DNA of 64,000 nt from Parasponia andersonii. Its lineage: Eukaryota > Streptophyta > Magnoliopsida > Rosales > Cannabaceae. Within the stretch, counting starts at the first letter, position 1; every line of letters begins with the position of its first letter. Positions 59,160 to 64,000 of the stretch are shown piece by piece. Location of the stretch: assembly GCA_002914805.1 (NCBI GenBank), contig JXTB01000258.1:126889-190888 (forward strand), read 5' to 3'. The notes beneath the pieces are model-generated. The model did not search any database, had not been told where the DNA came from, and saw only the letters and a program-made list of their open reading frames with translations. A program made the translations under genes and the position numbers.

Positions 59160-62100
59160 TTATTGATTATAACGACGAAGTTGTTCTGCATTCCAGGCAT
59201 GCTCGATCTTTTGTCCACCGATGCGAGCTAGGTTATATGTCCCAGGTCGAATGACGTTATCAATAACATAAGGCCCTTCCCAAGAAGGCCCAAATACACT
59301 AGCACCATGTTCTCTGTTATTAGGTGGAACTCGTTGAAGGACAAGATCTCCAACTTCAAAATGTCTACCTTTGACTTTGGAATTATAATATAGAGCAGTA
59401 CGTTGTTGATATGATGTAATTCGGAGCTGAGATTGTTCACGCCGTTCTTCTAAAAGATCGAGTTCAATTCTCAGTAATACATCATTCTGATTTTGCTCAT
59501 AAACAGATCGCCGCAGGGAGCCCGCACCAATTTCAACAGGAATCATCGCTTCATATCCATAAGCCAAAGAGAATGGACTCTCTCCAGTAATGGTTCGTTG
59601 TGTGGTGCGATAAGCCCATAAAACTTCTAGAAGTACTTCTGGCCAAGCTCCTTTATGCTCCTCCAGTTTTGTCTTTATATTCTGCTTGAGTATTTTGTTT
59701 ATCTCTTCGACCTGCCCATTGGCTTGTGGATGAACAACAGCGGAGAAACTCTTTTTGATGCCTAAGTTATTGCAGAAGTCACAGAACTCGTCACAGTCGA
59801 ATTGCTTTTCATTATCAGAAATTATGGTATGTGATATACCATAACGACAGATTATAGATTTGTAAACAAAATCTATCATCTTCTTCGCGAAGATGGTGTT
59901 CAAGGCCTCAGCTTCCGTCCATTTTGTAAAATAATCGACTGCGACCACCGCATACTTCAAACCACCTCGCACTAATGGAAGCATCCCGATAATATCAATT
60001 CCCCACACAGCAAATGGCCATGGACTAGTCATTGAAGTTAAAGGAACATGTGGTTTTCTAGGAATGGTCGCAAATCGTTGACATTTGTCACGTCTCCTAG
60101 AAAATTCCAATGTATCTTTCTTCATAGTTGGCCAAAAGTACCATTGTCGAAGAATCTTATTTGCAAGCACTTGCCCCCCAGAATGATTTCCACATATTCC
60201 TTCGTGAATTTCCCTCATAATATAGCGTGCTTTTTCATCATTGACGCACAATAATAATGGCGAGCTGAAACTCCTTCCATAAAGCTTTCCATCCTGGATG
60301 ACATAGCGAGCTGCTTTCATGCGAAGCTGCCTTGCATCGTCTTTATTCTCAGGGAGATCGCCATTTTGTATATATCGCATTATGGGATCCATCCACGACG
60401 GATCTTCATCAACTGGCATAATTACTTGGGGTTCGACCTTGATGCTTGGTGATATAAGAAATTCAACGGGAACTACCTTCAACAATTCTGCATCTTTCGT
60501 CGAAGCGAGCTTAGCAAGCGTATCTGTCCGGGTATTTTTAATGCGAGGAAGAAGCTGAATGTTATAAGTGTCGAACGTTAAGAACAACTGCCGCACCTTC
60601 TCCAAATAGGCCATTATTCTCTCTCCTCTCGCTTGATAATCGCCCTTAACTTGACATACGACCAACTGAGAGTAGCTATACACTTCAATTATTTCGACCT
60701 TCATTTCCTGTGCGAGCTTTAGCCCAGCTATCAGTGCTTCATATTCGGTCTCATTATTCGATGCTGGGAATTTGAAGCGAAGTGCATAATGAATGTTGTG
60801 CCCTTCAGGACTGATTAAAACTATGCCCGCACCTGCTCCATTTTTATTCGATGACCCATCAACATAAAGTTTCCACAACTTTGATATATTTGAGGCGGGT
60901 TTTTCGAGTACTCCCGTGGGAAGATTGACGTCGTATATAAATTCCGCAATAAAATCTGCGAGGGCCTGCCCCTTTATAGCAGTGCGAGGTTGAAAATTGA
61001 TGTCAAATTGACTCAATTCAACAGCCCACTTAAGCAGCCATCCTAACGTCTCAGGTTTCTGTAAGACCTGTTTCAACGGGAAATTCGTGAAAACCCAGAT
61101 AGAGTGAGCATGGAAGTAAGGTCGAAGCTTTCTTGATGCAATGACGAGTGCCAGCGCCAATTTTTCCATTTCTAGATATCTGGTTTCAGCATCAAGTAAT
61201 CTTTTACTTACATAATACACCGGTCGCTGAATATTTGCCTCCTCGCGAATTAATGCGGCACTCATCGCATACTAAGAAACAGTGAGATATAGGCATAATT
61301 CTTCTCCCGGATTTGGCTTCGACAAGAGTGGAGGTGAACTCAAGTGTTTTTTCAATTCTTGGAACGCCTGCTCGCATTTCTCCGTCCACTCGAACCTTTT
61401 TGATCCCTTTAACACCTCAAAGAAAGGTTGGCATTTATCGGTTGATCTGGATACAAACCGACTCAGAGCATCTACTCTTCCTACTAGGCTTTGCACATCC
61501 TTGGATTTACGAGGAGATTGCATATCAATCAACGCTTGTATCTTCTGAGGATTTGCTTCGATTCCTCGCTGATTAACCATAAAACCCAGAAATTTTCCAG
61601 ATCCTACTCCGAATACACACTTCTGGGGATTTAGCTTCATCTAGTATCTCTGGAGGATTTTGAACATCTCATCTAGGTACTTGATATGATCTTCAGCTTT
61701 CTCCGATTTGACTAGCATGTCATCGACGTATACCTCCATTGTCTTGCGAATTTGCTTTGTAAACATCATATTGACAAGATGTTGGTAGGTTCCTCTCGCG
61801 TTGATAAGTCCGAAGGGCATCTTTTTATAACAGTATAACCCTCGATCAGTGATGAACGAGGTATGTTCCTCATCTAGCTCGTACATGGGGATTTGGTTAT
61901 ATCCTGAATAGGCGTTCATGAAACTTAAAAGTTCATGCCCCAACATCGCATCTACAAGCTGGTCGATTCTCGGAAGAGGGAAGCTATCCTTCGGATATGC
62001 TTTGTTGAGATCGGTGAAATCAATACACGTTCTCCACTTCCCATTAGGTTTTTTCACCAAAACCGAGTTTGCAAGCCAGTCAGGATAGAAAGACTCTCTT

Positions 62101-63399
62101 ATGAACCCGATTTCGAGCAGCTTCTCCACCTCTTCTTTTAACACGACGTAGCGTTCTGTATTCATGGCCCTTCTTTTCTGTCGTACAGGCTTCTTTGTCG
62201 GATCTGTGTTAAGACGGTGGGATATGATCCTTGAATCAATCCCTACCATATCCGAATGTTGCCATGCGAAGACATCCAAATTAGTTTTCAGAAAAGTGAC
62301 CAATGAAGCTCGTACAGGTCCTTGAACCTCCGTTCCAATCTTTAAAGTCCTAGAAGACAGATCGAATGATAAATCCTCCAGAACTTCAATGGGTCCAGTT
62401 CTGACCTCTTCGCCTATTTCTCGAGGAACGAAGTCTTCGCTGGTCAATTTGATTGGCGCTTTCACTGACGGTTCGACTGACGCTTTATCTGACAATCCGA
62501 CTGGAGCTTCGTTTGCTGCCTCGACTAACGCTTTGTCCGCTGCCACGACTGACGCTTTGCCCGCTGCCACGACTGACGCTTTGTCCGCTGCCACGACTGA
62601 CGCTTTGCCCGCTGTCTCGACTGACGCTCTTTCTGGCAGGTGGACCATCATTGTGCGAGATGTCGCATCCTTTGCTACAAGTTTTAGTGAGTTGTTATAA
62701 CATGTCCTCGTATCATATTGATTTCCTCGCACCTCGCCTACCTCGTGTTGGGTCGGGAACTTCATTGTTAGATGGTAGATCGAGGTGACGGCTCGAATTT
62801 CCCTTAATGTCAGTCTTCCCAGCACAACATTGAAGCCAGAGGGGCAATCTACCACTAAAAACTGGGTCATTATCGATGAAACCCTTGGAAAGGTCCCAGC
62901 ACTGACCATCAGTTCAATCATGCCCATAGGCATCAGGCTGTCACCAGTGAAACCATAGAGTGGAGTGGTGGCAGGCTTCAGGTCATTCTCATTCAACCCC
63001 ATCTTCTTACAGGCGTCGAAGTACATGATGTCCACAGCACTCCCGTTATCGACCAATACTCGCCACAACTGTGTGCTTTCACAGTTAATTTTTATGACCA
63101 GCGCGTCATTATGCGAATAATGGACCTCCTTTGTATCCTGCTCTGTGAAGGTAATGTCCATATCTGGTACTCGTTGAAGCTTGCGTGGTCGCTGCTCAAG
63201 ATGCATGACGTTGGTTAACGGCTGCTGTCGAGCTTCTCGCGCATATCTGTCCTGTGCTCTCTTGGAATCTCCTCCAATGTGCGGTCCTCCGAAAATAGTT
63301 CGCACCTCGCGCTGAATTTCTGGAGGTCGCTGTTGGTCTTCTTCTCGCCTTTCGTCGTTCTGCCTAGTGTACTGCTGCAATCGCCCCTCTCTAATCAGC
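59160..63399 (-). pseudogene. Pol polyprotein of the Tat-clade element (protease, RT, RNase H, aRNase H, integrase)
   Basis: A single minus-strand frame is cut by two in-frame stops, at 61,641-61,643 and near 61,272. Protease VLVDNGSAVDIMY is near 63,050. RT spans about 62,150-61,640 with KPNGKWRTCIDFTDLNKAYP, the MPFGL-type block and catalytic YVDDMLVKS (about 61,725). The first RNase H covers about 61,300-61,000. The second, archaeal-type RNase H is at about 60,880-60,500 (LYVDGSSNKNGAGAGIVL, FPASNNETEYEALIAGLKLA). Integrase: zinc-finger HEGICGNHSGG, then RDKCQRF where CDKCQRF is usual, so one zinc-binding Cys is lost; core motifs VWGIDIIG, IISDNEKQF and NGQVEEINK hold the D, D and E. The order is normal for Tat elements. 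The two stops and the Cys change make it defective. Confidence 0.9.
62440..62650 (-). repeat. Coding minisatellite (27 bp unit) in the protease-RT linker
   Basis: A nine-residue unit of the form KASVVAADK/KASVVAAGK is repeated about six to eight times, the middle copies nearly identical in DNA. It lies between protease and RT, where Tat polyproteins have a variable linker, so it probably does not disturb folding. Confidence 0.85.
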
Positions 63400-64000
63400 C
63401 TTTCAATTTCATCATTCAGGACAAAGCAATTATTAGTATCATGCCCAATATGATTGTGATATCAGCAGAATTTGTTGGGGTCGCGCTTTGTCTTGTCCCA
63501 CTTCATCGGTTCTGGTTGCCAAAATCGCTCTTTCTGGTTTGTGACCGCATAGATATGATCTATGGGCGCGTTCAATTCAGTATGATTGTTAAACCTTATG
63601 GGAGCTCTTGAAATCTCCTGCCTTTTGGGTCTAGGTTGATTCTCATTCGTCTGTTCATTATTCCTCTTGTTTTTCTTATTGCCATTTTTGTTGGTAATGA
63701 CCGCATCTTTAGTCGCATCTGTCCTTCCTTCTTTTTTAGTCTTTTGAAGATTCTCGTACGAAGATTCTAACCTCAGATGCCGATCAACTCTTCGGTAGAA
63801 GTCTTCAAGAGTTCTACACTCTCGCTCAAGTAATTCCTCCCAGAGTTTAGTTTCTGGTCACACCCCAGCCATCATGAGAGTTAGAACTCCTCCTTCAGGT
63901 GGGTTGTTGACCTTTGCTAACTCTGAGGTGAATCGATTGAGATAAGACCGTAGAGTCTCCTCTGGACCTTGTCGGATCGCAGACAAACTAACAAGTGGAA
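63400..64000 (-). pseudogene. Gag C-terminal part of the Tat-clade element, partial
   Basis: In the same frame as pol, entering from beyond the window. A capsid-like segment (EETLRSYLNRFTSELAKV at about 63,910-63,970, then ECRTLEDFYRRVDRHLRLE) is followed by a Lys/Asn-rich linker. A zinc-finger-like stretch follows (KFC-YHNHIGHDTNNC at about 63,425-63,470). Two TGA stops interrupt it, one inside that finger just after its first Cys and one near 63,860; both stand where CGA (Arg) is expected. The N-terminus is outside the window. Confidence 0.78.

Larger units (their letters stand above)
55040..64000 (-). mobile_element. Tat-clade Ty3/Gypsy retrotransposon, minus strand, right end outside the window
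   Basis: The 3' LTR is at 55,040-55,689, preceded on the minus strand by a polypurine tract (TGGGGGGCAA at 55,691-55,700). Gag-protease-RT-RNaseH-aRNaseH-integrase run on the minus strand from 64,000 to 59,160. An antisense gene lies at 56,594-58,492 on the plus strand. The second RNase H is a Tat-clade marker. Gag-pol frames are almost continuous with few stops, so the element is much younger than the Ogre-like copy. The 5' LTR and gag start lie beyond 64,000. Confidence 0.9.

Noticed and set aside
62389-62788. Plus-strand open frames (Leu/Arg/Pro- or Ala/Thr/Asp-rich repeats)
   Set aside because: They are mirror readings of the coding minisatellite in the minus-strand pol frame.
1-64000. 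tRNA, rRNA, snoRNA or organelle-derived segments
   Set aside because: None recognised by eye; a tRNAscan or Infernal run would be needed to exclude small RNA genes.

Overview
This is nuclear DNA from a flowering plant, almost certainly a eudicot. The evidence is intron-rich genes of plant-only families (a plant glucose-6-phosphate 1-epimerase and a G-box-binding bZIP factor), GT-AG introns, AT-rich intergenic DNA, and large Ty3/Gypsy LTR retrotransposons. No bacterial operons, CRISPR arrays, rRNA or tRNA genes were seen. I cannot name the species.

Layout. (1) 1-9.5 kb: a dispersed GA-rich repeat, then a complete 8-exon glucose-6-phosphate 1-epimerase gene on the minus strand (CDS 2431-4669, 312 codons by my splicing), then AT-rich intergenic DNA with a hairpin element and a suspicious duplication around an N. 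(2) 9,488-30,272: an old Ogre-like Tat-clade LTR retrotransposon on the plus strand. Its LTRs are about 1.9 kb, its gag/pol is decayed, and it has a 6.5 kb 3' non-coding tract with tandem repeats and stem-loops and a decayed antisense ORF. Its 3' LTR is split by later insertions: a 2 kb LTR fragment (22,681-24,660) that runs into an assembly gap, and a minus-strand chromovirus-like Gypsy element (24,666-29,935). (3) 30.3-36.7 kb: a 12-coding-exon GBF-type bZIP gene on the minus strand (CDS 31,488-34,543, 422 codons) whose promoter region carries several ACGT/G-box motifs. (4) 36.7-55 kb: gene-poor DNA with two ACGT-rich islands, several tandem duplications, a 1.9 kb array dense in TTGAC/GTCAA motifs, a solo 2.2 kb LTR (47,535-49,732) related to the one at 22.7 kb, and a solo 1.13 kb LTR (53,446-54,579) with a perfect 5 bp target-site duplication. 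(5) 55,040-64,000: a younger Tat-clade Gypsy element on the minus strand, cut by the window end. It has a 650 bp 3' LTR and a nearly full gag-pol frame with a few stops and a second RNase H. On the opposite strand it has a spliced ORF with its own TATA box, 5' UTR intron, putative gypsy-type transposon domain and coiled coil.

How it fits together. Only the two host genes look functional. Everything else recognised is transposon history: insertion into insertion, recombination to solo LTRs, and stop codons of the kind expected from C-to-T decay of methylated DNA. The most interesting biology is the antisense gene carried by both Tat-clade elements, the TTGAC array at 45-47 kb, and the G-box cluster in front of a G-box-binding-factor gene. 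All exon joins were made by hand from GT/AG sites and reading-frame phase; there is no transcript evidence here.
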